64,000 bases of DNA from Flavobacterium hercynium (GTDB lineage: Bacteria; Bacteroidota; Bacteroidia; Flavobacteriales; Flavobacteriaceae), in NCBI RefSeq assembly GCF_002217285.1, contig NZ_MUGW01000008.1, forward strand, positions 101,036 through 165,035. The letters run 5' to 3'. The first letter of the stretch is position 1. Each line of letters begins with the position of its first letter. Shown one piece after another: positions 45,604 through 54,832 of the stretch. The notes below the pieces were generated by a model that did no database searches, was not told the origin of the DNA, and worked only from the letters and a program-made list of their open reading frames with translations. The translations under genes were made by a program, and so were the position numbers.

Positions 45604-47661
45604 TTAATTTATCGTTTCCCCATTTGGAGCATCAGTATCCGGATTTACAAATACTAATTTTCCTTCTGTGTTTGTTGTCATAAGGATCATTCCTTGGCTT
45701 TCAACACCGCGTAATGCTCTTGGCGCTAAGTTGGCTAAAACCGTAACGCGTTTACCAATGATTTCTTCTGGCGAAAAGCTTTCGGCAATTCCAGATACAA
45801 TCGTGCGAACATCAATTCCGGTATCGATTTTTAGTACCAGAAGTTTGTTGGCTTTTGGCATTTTTTCTGCTTCGATAATGGTTCCTACGCGTAAATCCAT
45901 TTTGGCAAAATCCTCATATTGAATTAATTCTTTTTGAGGTTCCGGTTGTTTGTTTTCAGCAAGATTAGCCGTTTTTGTAGCTTCCAATTTATCTATTTGT
46001 TTTTGAATTTCTTCGTCTTCTATTTTAGCAAAAAGTAATTCTGCTTCTCCAATTTGATGACCTTCCGGAATTAATTCTGAATTTTCAGCAACATCATTCC
46101 ATTTTAGTTTGCCTTCATTTTTAAGAATTCTTGAAAGTTTAGCAGCAGTAAAAGGTAAAAATGGTTTAACAAGAATGCTCAACGCAGCAGCAATTTGAAG
46201 TGCTACATACATTTGTGTTTTTACACGCTCCGGATTGTCTTTCATTACCTTCCATGGCTCTTCGTCTGCTAAATATTTGTTTCCTAAGCGGGCAACATTC
46301 ATTAGTTCACCAAGAGCTTCACGGAATCTGTAGCGTTCTACTGAACTTGAAATTACAGCCGGATATGCTTTTAATTCTGCTAAAGTATTTTCGTCTACTT
46401 CTGATAATTCATTTGGTGTTGGAATGTAACCATCGTAATATTTGTTGGTTAAAACGATAACACGATTAATGAAGTTTCCAAAAATAGCTACTAATTCATT
46501 ATTGTTTCTTGCCTGAAAATCTTTCCAGGTAAAATCGTTATCCTTAGTTTCAGGAGCATTAGATGTTAAGGCATAACGCAAAACGTCTTGTTTTTCCGGA
46601 AATTCTTCTAAATATTCGTGTAACCAAACCGCCCAATTTTTAGAAGTAGAAAGTTTGTTTCCTTCTAAATTCAGGAATTCATTGGCAGGAACATTGTCTG
46701 GTAAGATGTAACTTCCTTCTGCTTTAAGCATAGCAGGGAAAATAATACAGTGAAAAACAATATTGTCTTTTCCGATAAAGTGCACCAGTTTTGTGTCTTC
46801 ATCCTTCCAGTATGGTTCCCAGTCTTTTCCTTCGCGGGCAGCCCATTCTTTTGTAGACGAAATGTATCCGATAGGAGCATCGAACCAAACGTATAATTTT
46901 TTTCCTTCTGCACCTTCAACCGGAACATCAATTCCCCAATCAAGGTCACGCGTTACAGCACGAGGCTCCAGTCCGCCATCAACCCATGATTTTACTTGTC
47001 CGTAAACATTAGGTTTCCAGTCGTTTTTATGTCCGACTAAAATCCATTCTGTCAAGAATTCAGTATATCTGTCTAAAGGTAAAAACCAGTGTTTTGTTTC
47101 TTTTAAAATTGGAGTTTCTCCGGTAATGGTAGATTTAGGATTAATTAAATCTGTAGCATTCAAAGTCGATCCGCATTTTTCGCACTGATCTCCGTATGCT
47201 TCTTCATTACCACATTTCGGACAAGTTCCTACGACAAAACGGTCAGCCAAAAACTGATTCGCTTTTGCGTCATATAATTGTTCTGTTACTTCTTCAATAA
47301 AATCGCCTTTGTCATATAATGTTCTGAAAAACTCTGAAGCAGTATCGTGGTGAATTTTTGCAGAAGTTCTGGAATAATTGTCAAACGAGATTCCGAAATC
47401 AGCAAATGATTTACGAATAATGCCGTCATATTTATCAATAACTTCTTGTGGTGTTACTCCTTCTTTTTTGGCTTTCATAGAAATGGCAACGCCGTGTTCG
47501 TCACTTCCGCAAATAAACGCAACGTCTTTTCCCTGCAAACGTAAATATCTCGAATAAATATCCGCAGGCACGTAAACTCCTGCCAAATGCCCAATGTGTA
47601 TAGGTCCGTTGGTATAAGGCAATGCCGCCGTAATAGTATATCTCTTAGGATTCTGTGTCAT
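45604..47661 (-). CDS. metG: Methionyl-tRNA synthetase
   Basis: 685 aa. HIGH motif in [18 protein letters not shown] equivalent in [11 protein letters not shown], and a four-Cys zinc knuckle [18 protein letters not shown]. The C-terminal ~110 residues are a Trbp111-type tRNA-binding domain ([20 protein letters not shown]), usual in dimeric enzymes. It charges tRNA-Met. A minus-strand -7 element TATTTTTG (47688 to 47681) lies 19 bp upstream of the start. Confidence 0.97.
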   Translation of the reverse strand: MTQNPKRYTITAALPYTNGPIHIGHLAGVYVPADIYSRYLRLQGKDVAFICGSDEHGVAISMKAKKEGVTPQEVIDKYDGIIRKSFADFGISFDNYSRTSAKIHHDTASEFFRTLYDKGDFIEEVTEQLYDAKANQFLADRFVVGTCPKCGNEEAYGDQCEKCGSTLNATDLINPKSTITGETPILKETKHWFLPLDRYTEFLTEWILVGHKNDWKPNVYGQVKSWVDGGLEPRAVTRDLDWGIDVPVEGAEGKKLYVWFDAPIGYISSTKEWAAREGKDWEPYWKDEDTKLVHFIGKDNIVFHCIIFPAMLKAEGSYILPDNVPANEFLNLEGNKLSTSKNWAVWLHEYLEEFPEKQDVLRYALTSNAPETKDNDFTWKDFQARNNNELVAIFGNFINRVIVLTNKYYDGYIPTPNELSEVDENTLAELKAYPAVISSSVERYRFREALGELMNVARLGNKYLADEEPWKVMKDNPERVKTQMYVALQIAAALSILVKPFLPFTAAKLSRILKNEGKLKWNDVAENSELIPEGHQIGEAELLFAKIEDEEIQKQIDKLEATKTANLAENKQPEPQKELIQYEDFAKMDLRVGTIIEAEKMPKANKLLVLKIDTGIDVRTIVSGIAESFSPEEIIGKRVTVLANLAPRALRGVESQGMILMTTNTEGKLVFVNPDTDAPNGETIN

Positions 47662-47680
47662 AACTCAATTTTATTGAGTG

Positions 47681-47688
47681 CAAAAATA
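47681..47688 (-). promoter_or_regulatory. -7 element of metG
   Basis: TATTTTTG on the minus strand, followed by GCACTC; gives a very short leader. Confidence 0.45.
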
Positions 47689-48426
47689 AGCAATAGAATT
47701 GAGAGTTTTATTGTTTTTTCAGGAGTTAATCTTGCTCTGTGTTTCAATCTTTTCCTTTTCCAAATAATAGATTTTTAAAGAGAATAAGTATAGAAGTAAG
47801 TTAAAAGCTTTGATAAGCAATGCTTTGAAGGAAATACTCCGTGTTTTAAAGAGCGTATCGGATGATTTTGAAAATAAAAACATAGTCATATAACATAAAT
47901 GGTATTACCCATTAAACCTGTAATGAAAGGTAAAAAAACAATTTTTATTTAATTTAATTCTAAACTTGGAGATTTAAATTTTGAAAAAGGTAAAGAATTC
48001 AAATGAGTTTTTAATCTGTTCTAATCTGTTATTTTTTTTCTTTATTCGGTGATATTAGGTTTTTTTATATGTAAAACACAATAGCTATTAGGAAAAAATT
48101 AGAATTTTAAAAATCAATTAATCAGGACATTAATCTTTGTGTTTTAAAGTTTTTTTGAAAAAATAAGAATTATATTATGCTGTTTCGATTTTATTTATTT
48201 CTTTTGTGAAAGATAAATGTTTGAATAAATAATTTAACAAAACATTTGTTGGTTTCCTTTTGTAAAGATTTTACTGAAAGTAATTACATCGTTTTTGTAG
48301 AGTTTAAATTCTCTTTAAAAGGAAAAAATATTGATAAAAGCAATCTGTAAAACACTTACATCGTTAGATTTTGAAAATAGAGCAGTAGGAGTACTCAAAT
48401 AGCTGCAAATTGTTTAAACGTATTGG

Positions 48427-48444
48427 ATTCTGAACAGACAGAAT
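48427..48444. promoter_or_regulatory. Candidate operator upstream of the cluster
   Basis: Inverted repeat ATTCTG-N6-CAGAAT. The half-site ATTCTGA also occurs twice ahead of the tetR gene (62821 and 62850), so it is a weak candidate for the TetR protein's site. Confidence 0.3.
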
Positions 48445-48500
48445 GAAACATCTTAAGAGATAAAACTTAATTATTTTTTAAAGCACAAATAATTTGAACC

Positions 48501-50060
48501 ATGAACCTAGTAGAAAAGATTCTTAAAAACTTAGTAATATCAGATAATCAGCATCAGATATTGTATGATTTAAATTGTTTATCCGGTAAAGAAATAACGA
48601 ATAAAACACTTGCATTGGCAATGAACCTGCGTGCAACAGGAAAATTCACTAATGAGCAAAGGGTACTTCTGATTATGAAAGACTCTCCGGAGTTTATTTA
48701 TTCTTTTTTAGCTCTAATTGCTATTGGCTGTATTCCTGTTCCTGTAAATCCGTTAATTAAAGATGCCGAACTGCAATACATTCTGGAAGATTCAAAAGCA
48801 ATTGGTGTTATTATAGATGATTCGCAATATCTTAGGCTGGATGCCGTAATATGTGATTCGAGCAATATTATTACGGATTGTGTTCTTGTCAATCTTTTTT
48901 CAAAAAATGAATATTTCGATAGCGGTTATTTGTCAAAATATCTGGAAGTATCAGATGATTATTCAAAATTAAACTTTGATTATGAGCAAAACAACAAAAT
49001 AGCTTTTTGGCAATATACGTCGGGAACTAATGGAAATCCTAAAGCTGTTCAGCATACGCACTATACTATGTTGCTTAATACACACTTGTTTGCTAAAAAA
49101 ACACTAAAGATTCGTAGTACCGATACCATTTTGTCGATAGCTAAAATGTTTTTTGGATATGGACTCGGAAATAGTTTGTTTTTTCCCTTGTTAATAGGAG
49201 CCTCTGTAGTTGTAGATAAAGAATGGTTTTCGATCGATAATTTGAAAATGAATATTTGTCTGTATAAGCCAACTATTTTTTTTGCGACACCCAAAGTCTA
49301 TTTGGATATTTTGCAAAACGAAGAGAAATTTTCTCCAAAAGAGTTTAGCAAAATACGATTATTTGTTTCTGCCGGAGCAAATTTGCCGAATGCCATAACG
49401 AAAAAATGGAAAGAACGCTACGGAAAGACAATCGTAAACGGGATAGGTTCTACTGAAATTGGGCACATCTTTTTGTGTGATTACAGGACTATTGAAACCA
49501 ATGAAACTACTTTAGGAATACCGGTAGAAGGGTACCAGGTAAAAATATGCCAAACAGATAATCCGGAGAGAGAAATTGAAGGTTATGACGAAATAGGAGA
49601 AATGTGTGTATATCCGCCTGTTAATACACTTAGCTCTTATTGGAATATGCCTAAAACAAACAACGAAAAATACAAAGACGAATGGTATTTGTCCGGAGAT
49701 TTATGTTCGCGAACCAAACAGGGAACTTATTTGTATCATGGCAGAAAAGACGATTTGTTTAAAGTAAATGGGCGTTGGGTTAGTCCTTGGGAAATTGAAA
49801 ATATTGTTTTAAACAAAATACCCGAAGTTAGCGAATGCACACTGACGGCTCATTTGGATGAAAATGAGTTTCATGTTCCAATTTTATATGTTGTAAATAA
49901 GGAAGGAACCGAAGAAAAAGAGGTACAGGATAAGATCTATAAAGTACTCAAATGTAGTTTGTCTAGTTACAAGCTACCGTCAAAAATTTTGTTTATAAAT
50001 GAACTTCCAAGAAACAGTAATGGAAAAATAAGCAAAAGGCATCTTGTTGAGATAATGTAA
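48501..50060 (+). CDS. pqsA: PqsA-like anthranilate (aryl) CoA ligase
   Basis: 519-aa ANL-superfamily ligase; P. aeruginosa PqsA has 517. It activates an aryl acid with ATP and joins it to CoA. ATP-binding loop YTSGTNGNPKAVQHTH (from residue 172), GIGSTEIGHIFL, SGDL, the hinge GRKDDLFKVNGRWVSPWEIE and catalytic K509 in NGKISKR are all present. KMFFGYGLGNSLFFP and DDLFKVNGRW match PqsA almost exactly as I remember it. The closest families are benzoate- and anthranilate-CoA ligases. First gene of the cluster, 12 bp before the pqsB-like gene. That the substrate is anthranilate is inferred from the neighbours. Confidence 0.87.
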   Translation: MNLVEKILKNLVISDNQHQILYDLNCLSGKEITNKTLALAMNLRATGKFTNEQRVLLIMKDSPEFIYSFLALIAIGCIPVPVNPLIKDAELQYILEDSKAIGVIIDDSQYLRLDAVICDSSNIITDCVLVNLFSKNEYFDSGYLSKYLEVSDDYSKLNFDYEQNNKIAFWQYTSGTNGNPKAVQHTHYTMLLNTHLFAKKTLKIRSTDTILSIAKMFFGYGLGNSLFFPLLIGASVVVDKEWFSIDNLKMNICLYKPTIFFATPKVYLDILQNEEKFSPKEFSKIRLFVSAGANLPNAITKKWKERYGKTIVNGIGSTEIGHIFLCDYRTIETNETTLGIPVEGYQVKICQTDNPEREIEGYDEIGEMCVYPPVNTLSSYWNMPKTNNEKYKDEWYLSGDLCSRTKQGTYLYHGRKDDLFKVNGRWVSPWEIENIVLNKIPEVSECTLTAHLDENEFHVPILYVVNKEGTEEKEVQDKIYKVLKCSLSSYKLPSKILFINELPRNSNGKISKRHLVEIM

Positions 50061-50072
50061 ATTAAAAATTAA

Positions 50073-50975
50073 GTGGAAATAATAGATGTAATCTGCCAAA
50101 TACCGGGTTTTAATATCAAAGGTAAAATGGAGAAAATGAAAATGGGTTATAGGTGTAATGTTTATGAGTCAGAACCTGATAATATGTTATACGAATGGGT
50201 TGAAAGTATCTGCGAAGAAATTATAGAAAGAAATAATATTGATGTTACGGAAATAGGAGTGATTATAAATTCTTCAATATGTTTATATGAAACAACAGCT
50301 AAGAAAAATACATCTGCTCCGGGAGTTGGGTATCATGTTCAGAAAAGTCTGGATGCAGAAAATGCTTTTGTTTTCGAGACATTTTATACAGATTGGGGAA
50401 ATATGATGCAAATCGCTTCCAATTTCATGACCAAAACAAAATGCAAATACGCTCTTTTATTGCAAACCAATAAATTCTCCAATACGCTAAAAGATTACTA
50501 TAACGGATTTAGTATTCCAGATGGTATAAGCATCATGCTCCTTAAAAAAAGTGATGCAAGTTTGATGCTGAAAAACTATCCGCTAATGCCTTTTGTTTTA
50601 AAAAAAGCAAGTTTTGAGTTCAATGCAAATAATAAAGATTTGCTGGAGAAAGATTTACTTTTTCGATTGCAATGGAATTACGATCCTGATGTTGTAAAAG
50701 AAATAAATAAACAGCTGAACGTAATTACGAATTCTTTGCAGGGAAAAGAAGTACCAGTACTTGTGGACTATTGGTTTAAGGAGCATAGAGAAGATAATGC
50801 AGAGAGATCTATTTTGGGTAATGCTGAAAGAGAGTCTTTGGCCATGCATACAATACCGTGTAATGTTAGAAAAAACTGGAATGAATTTAAAAATTTAGAG
50901 CATTACGCTTTCGTGTCATTTAATCCATTTTCATGTTATTATTCTGTTTTAAAAATATCAAGAAATGAAAATTAA
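50073..50975 (+). CDS. pqsB: PqsB-like inactive KAS III subunit
   Basis: 300 aa from a GTG start; a later start at the ATG at 50127 is possible. The thiolase-fold N-terminal half is recognisable (IERNNIDVTEIGVIINSS; then FETFYTDWGNMMQIASNFM), but the position of the KAS III active-site Cys holds W108. This matches PqsB (283 aa), the non-catalytic partner of PqsC in the heterodimer that makes 2-alkyl-4-quinolones. It overlaps the pqsC-like gene by 11 bp, as expected for subunits made together. Sequence similarity alone is low; the call rests on fold, missing Cys and position. Confidence 0.72.
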   Translation: MEIIDVICQIPGFNIKGKMEKMKMGYRCNVYESEPDNMLYEWVESICEEIIERNNIDVTEIGVIINSSICLYETTAKKNTSAPGVGYHVQKSLDAENAFVFETFYTDWGNMMQIASNFMTKTKCKYALLLQTNKFSNTLKDYYNGFSIPDGISIMLLKKSDASLMLKNYPLMPFVLKKASFEFNANNKDLLEKDLLFRLQWNYDPDVVKEINKQLNVITNSLQGKEVPVLVDYWFKEHREDNAERSILGNAERESLAMHTIPCNVRKNWNEFKNLEHYAFVSFNPFSCYYSVLKISRNEN

Positions 50976-51996
50976 GTCGGCTATAAAAAGTGTTGCTATT
51001 TCTATTCCTCAAAAATATTGCGATAACAATACACCTCCTTTTTCGGAGATTCCAAATGTTCCTAAAAACTGGGAACGTCTTTGGGGGATAAAAGGACGTT
51101 ACATGATTGATGCAGCATTAGGAGAATCTTGTTCTGTATTAGCAAAAGATGCTTCTCTAAAAGCGATTGACAAGGCAGGTCTTGCTGTAAAGGATATTGA
51201 TTTGATTATAGCAACATCATGTACAATCACAGGATGGTCTGATAAAAATCCGGAAAGGATTTTCCCCGGTTTGTCAGATTATCTTAAAACCGAACTGCAA
51301 TGCAGTAATGCTACAATGACATTAGAAGTCAACCAAACTTGTATTTCATTCATGGTAGCATTGCAAATTGCATCTGATTATGTAGAAGCAGGAATGTATA
51401 AAAATGTTTTGGTATGTTCTTCAGAAACGTTTACCATTTTAGCAGACTTTCGATCATCTTCGTCTACATTATTTGGTGACGGATCAGGAGCTGTTGTTGT
51501 GGGACAATCAGAAAATAAAGGAAGTATGCTGGCAGCTTATTATAAAAGTATTCCAATGCATAATGAAATAGCGACACTGCAGTGGAGGCCACCTTTGGGA
51601 AATACAAATAAGGAGGAGATTAGACCCTATTTTACATTAGAAGAAAACGGACCTGCTCTCATGCAGACTTTTGTTCCGCAAAATGTACCTGTGGTAGCGC
51701 TCAAAGCTATAGAAAGAGCCAATTTGTCTTTGGAAGATATTGATCATTTTGTCTTTCATCAGCCATCGCCTTTATTGCTAAAAATGTGGGCGATGGGAAT
51801 TGGTATCAAAAGCGACAAATATACCAATACGGTAGAAAAATACAGTTGCTTAAGTTCTGCATCAACACCATTGACGTTGTATACGGCGCTGAAGAATGGA
51901 AAAATAAGTCCCAATAATACTATCGTAATAGCGGGGGCAAGTATTGGTTGGGGATTTGGAGCTCAAGTCTGGAATATTGAGAATATTAATTTTTAA
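50965..51996 (+). CDS. pqsC: PqsC-like KAS III catalytic subunit
   Basis: 343 aa; PqsC has 348. Active-site C126 (NQTCISFM) and H265 (FHQPSP) are present. The third residue of the normal triad, Asn in the GN.SA motif, is replaced: the site reads KYSCLSSAS, with C295 where Asn belongs. PqsC likewise uses a Cys/His dyad (C129/H269) without the Asn, as I recall it. The family condenses an acyl group carried on the Cys with 2-aminobenzoylacetate, closing the quinolone ring. Directly downstream lies an ACP gene, suggesting an ACP-bound acyl donor. Confidence 0.8.
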   Translation: MKIKSAIKSVAISIPQKYCDNNTPPFSEIPNVPKNWERLWGIKGRYMIDAALGESCSVLAKDASLKAIDKAGLAVKDIDLIIATSCTITGWSDKNPERIFPGLSDYLKTELQCSNATMTLEVNQTCISFMVALQIASDYVEAGMYKNVLVCSSETFTILADFRSSSSTLFGDGSGAVVVGQSENKGSMLAAYYKSIPMHNEIATLQWRPPLGNTNKEEIRPYFTLEENGPALMQTFVPQNVPVVALKAIERANLSLEDIDHFVFHQPSPLLLKMWAMGIGIKSDKYTNTVEKYSCLSSASTPLTLYTALKNGKISPNNTIVIAGASIGWGFGAQVWNIENINF

Positions 51997-52007
51997 AAAA
52001 GAATATT

Positions 52008-52256
52008 ATGGAAAATCAAGAAGAAGTTTATGAAAAAGTGTACGGAATTATTGCAGATATCGCAGAGTGTGATGTTAAGGATTTAAGCCCGGATACAGAC
52101 TTGTCTAATGAGATGGGTGTAACATCTTTGATGGGATTGGAAGTTCTGGTTGAATTAGAACGAAATTTTGAAGTAAGTCTGGATGAAGAGATTTTGATAA
52201 AGATGACGACTCCAAAAGATATTGTAGCAATACTAAATGAAGAACTGGCTAATTAG
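52008..52256 (+). CDS. Acyl carrier protein
   Basis: 82 aa, four-helix ACP. The phosphopantetheine Ser is S40 in MGVTSLMGLEVLVELE; the usual Asp before it is Thr, so it is a divergent, dedicated carrier and not the housekeeping AcpP. It lies 12 bp after the pqsC-like gene and probably carries the growing side chain for the KS, KR and DH encoded downstream. No phosphopantetheinyl transferase is in the window. Confidence 0.9.
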   Translation: MENQEEVYEKVYGIIADIAECDVKDLSPDTDLSNEMGVTSLMGLEVLVELERNFEVSLDEEILIKMTTPKDIVAILNEELAN

Positions 52257-52310
52257 ATTTTTGAATAATCTAATGATACTGACTTTTTATTAAAAAATAC
52301 AAATCGATAT

Positions 52311-53807
52311 ATGATTGAAACTTTACACAGTGACGAATTAGTTATAGGAGCAGGACTTAGCGGATTGATGTATGGATTGACAGCTGTAACTGAAGGACGT
52401 TCTGTTATTATTAGCGAAGCGCATCATAAAGTTGGAGGTTATGTTACCAGTTTTTACAGAAACAAAAGAAAGTTTCATTTTGACTGCAGTCAGCATAAAG
52501 TTACAGGGTTAAATAAGGATTCAGGTAATCTCTGGAATGCTTTAGATCGTTTAGGGCTTCAATCATTAATCGATGAGTTTCATTTTTATGAAGAACTTAC
52601 TACAATAGTTTTTAGAGGTAAGTTTATTGCCCTTCCTTCAGATCCCGAAAAAATTAAGGAAACGCTTCTTTTTAATTTTCCAGATGAAGCACAGGGAATA
52701 GAAAAACTATTTGAAGATATTCTTTCGCATGGTTATCAGCATTATATGTTTGCAAGAATGATGCTCGATGAGTACAAACTAAACAAAGACCTTTTAAGAG
52801 AAAGTCGTTTTTTATCGAAACTGACCACTAGAGAATATTACAATAAACTATTCAAAGGGGAAGAAATTGTAGAAGTTTTAAGTGCTGTAGCTATCTATTT
52901 GGGAGCAGTTTCTCACGAAGTAAATGCCTTTTATTTTTTGCATTTTTTATATGCCGCATTTTATGGAGGTCAGTCGTATATAAAAGGAACAGGTCAGCAT
53001 CTTTCGGATGTTTTACTAAAAGAGTTCTTAAATCGTGGAGGACAAATTTTGAAGAAAAATCCTGTCTACGAAATAGAAGATGAAGGAGATTTTATGCAGG
53101 TGAGAACAAAGAAAAAACTAATAAAAGCACAAAGAATTATAGCTACTTGTTCGCCAAACGATGTGGTAAAGATGTTGGGGAAAGAGAATGTAGAAGATAG
53201 TTTTTTGAAAACAGTAGACAGTTATAAAATTGGCTGGGGACATTTTGGTGTTTATGCCGTTACGTCTGTTCCTCCAGAAGAATTAGGAATTACTTGTTCA
53301 GAATTTCTCTTAGTATCAGATACCGGTGACCATTTTAGCGAAGATGATTTTTTTACAGATGCTTATTATGATATGCTTACCCTCAGCGTTACCAATTATC
53401 ACAAAATCGATGCTTCGGGAGGTTATATCATTCAGTTTGTCGTTTTAGATCATGGCGATAAGTGGTTTCCTCTTTCAGAAAAAGAATATATAGAGCGAAA
53501 AGAGAAAGTTCAGGAACAAATCATTAAAAGAGTATATCAGACTTTTCCAAAACTAGAAGGAAACCTGATTTACGTAGAATCGTCAACACCAAAAACCAAC
53601 TATAAATACACATTATCGACCCAAGGGTCAGCATTTGCCTATAAAGTATTACCAAAAACACATCTTGGATTGCTCAATAATTTTCCTAACCAAAAAATTA
53701 AACTGGTAAGCAGCTGGGTGTCTGGACCAGGTTATGAATCTGCGATGTGTTTTGGTTTTACTCAAGGCTTATTGCTAAACAACAAAAAAGTATTAGTACA
53801 TGGATGA
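52311..53807 (+). CDS. CrtI/retinol-saturase-like FAD oxidoreductase
   Basis: 498 aa. The FAD-binding loop is VIGAGLSGLMYGL with SEAHHKVGGYVTSFYR behind it, and the C-terminal FAD contact is WVSGPGYESAMCFG. This is the layout of phytoene desaturases and all-trans-retinol 13,14-reductases, which add or remove double bonds in polyene chains. No carotenoid gene is near. In this cluster it may set the unsaturation of the side chain. Overlaps the diiron oxygenase gene by 8 bp. Confidence 0.82.
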   Translation: MIETLHSDELVIGAGLSGLMYGLTAVTEGRSVIISEAHHKVGGYVTSFYRNKRKFHFDCSQHKVTGLNKDSGNLWNALDRLGLQSLIDEFHFYEELTTIVFRGKFIALPSDPEKIKETLLFNFPDEAQGIEKLFEDILSHGYQHYMFARMMLDEYKLNKDLLRESRFLSKLTTREYYNKLFKGEEIVEVLSAVAIYLGAVSHEVNAFYFLHFLYAAFYGGQSYIKGTGQHLSDVLLKEFLNRGGQILKKNPVYEIEDEGDFMQVRTKKKLIKAQRIIATCSPNDVVKMLGKENVEDSFLKTVDSYKIGWGHFGVYAVTSVPPEELGITCSEFLLVSDTGDHFSEDDFFTDAYYDMLTLSVTNYHKIDASGGYIIQFVVLDHGDKWFPLSEKEYIERKEKVQEQIIKRVYQTFPKLEGNLIYVESSTPKTNYKYTLSTQGSAFAYKVLPKTHLGLLNNFPNQKIKLVSSWVSGPGYESAMCFGFTQGLLLNNKKVLVHG

Positions 53808-54825
53808 TTTAAAGAAAAAAAAAATAAGTCCAAAATTCTCACTTCTTCTCGAGAAACTTAATAAAGCCTCTGAGAAAAAGCAGATGAGCCTTCTTCTTGA
53901 TCATCCCTGGGATGAACCTATTGAAGGAGTGTGGTTAAAAAAGAGAGAAAACATTGCGATATACGGAACACGCTATTATGATATGGCTTCGGAAGAAGAA
54001 AGACGTTTGCTCTCTGTATATGAAACAGGAGCATGGTGGTACACTTTTATTGTTTTTGAAAATCTGGTATCCGAGTATTATATGAAAATCATAAATCATG
54101 GTACTTTAAAAAAGTTTCCGGATGTGGTAACCTATATGCATCATTTCTGTAAAGAAGAGATAGTACACGCTATGGTTTTTAGGAAAGCGATGACTCATTT
54201 TAAAATTACGCCCTTTCCTATCGCTTTAAATTTAAGAGAAATATACAGCCACAATGCAGCTATGTCTGAATTTCCTCTTAAAGCAGTTTACCTGACTATA
54301 TTAATAGAATGGCTGGCAGAAAATAATGCAATGGAAGACTGCAATGACAAAGGAATTTCGGTTTTGTCCAGAGCTATTGCTGTAGAGCATCATAAAGAAG
54401 AAGCAAGACATATTGAGTGGGGTAAAAATATGATTCGTGAATTTATAGACATAGTTCCTGAATTTATAAAGGAAGCACAGGAAATTACAGCACCCATGAT
54501 TCGAAGTATGCTGGATATGGCAGTTTCCAGTCTTGTAGTATATGCTCGTGTTGGTTTTGAAAATAGAGCATTTAGGGATTATAATCAATTAATAACTACT
54601 GTAGTAAATTCTGAAAATAGAAAGAAAATCAATGCTGTAATTATTGCACCTATGATGAGGTATTTTGTAGAACTGGGAATATGTGATCCGGAAAATGCCG
54701 AAAATATGAAAATATGGAAAGAGAACGGATTCGAAGAAGATGTAAAAGAGGCGGTAGAATACTTTAAGAGGAAAACAGATAAAGATCTGGATATAGACAA
54801 TGTCATGAATAAAAATTATAATTAA
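53800..54825 (+). CDS. AurF-like diiron oxygenase
   Basis: 341 aa of the AurF/CmlI family, which oxidises aryl amines to hydroxylamine or nitro groups. Likely iron ligands are in the family order: E87 in FENLVSEY, E120 and H123 (EEIVHAM), one of E174/E179 (AENNAME) and H197, E201, H204 (EHHKEEARH). The H-x3-E-x2-H and E-x2-H spacings equal those of AurF. In an alkylquinolone pathway such an enzyme could N-oxidise 2-aminobenzoylacetate, the job done by the unrelated flavoprotein PqsL in Pseudomonas. Oxidation of the alkyl chain is an alternative. Confidence 0.83.
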   Translation: MDDLKKKKISPKFSLLLEKLNKASEKKQMSLLLDHPWDEPIEGVWLKKRENIAIYGTRYYDMASEEERRLLSVYETGAWWYTFIVFENLVSEYYMKIINHGTLKKFPDVVTYMHHFCKEEIVHAMVFRKAMTHFKITPFPIALNLREIYSHNAAMSEFPLKAVYLTILIEWLAENNAMEDCNDKGISVLSRAIAVEHHKEEARHIEWGKNMIREFIDIVPEFIKEAQEITAPMIRSMLDMAVSSLVVYARVGFENRAFRDYNQLITTVVNSENRKKINAVIIAPMMRYFVELGICDPENAENMKIWKENGFEEDVKEAVEYFKRKTDKDLDIDNVMNKNYN

Positions 54826-54832
54826 TTAGAAA

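Larger units (their letters stand above)
47662..48500. other. AT-rich divergent gap before the quinolone cluster
   Basis: 839 bp with no coding potential that I can support. It holds the metG -7 element, a 10-bp direct repeat TTACATCGTT (48284-48293 and 48356-48365) and an inverted repeat ATTCTG-N6-CAGAAT (48427-48444), a possible regulator site 56 bp before the first cluster gene. No full TAnnTTTG promoter was found close to 48501. Confidence 0.4.

Noticed and set aside
48501..54825. Aureothin-like route with p-aminobenzoate and AurF making a nitroaryl starter
   Set aside because: The diiron enzyme alone would fit, but no modular PKS or p-aminobenzoate synthase is present, and the ligase resembles PqsA.
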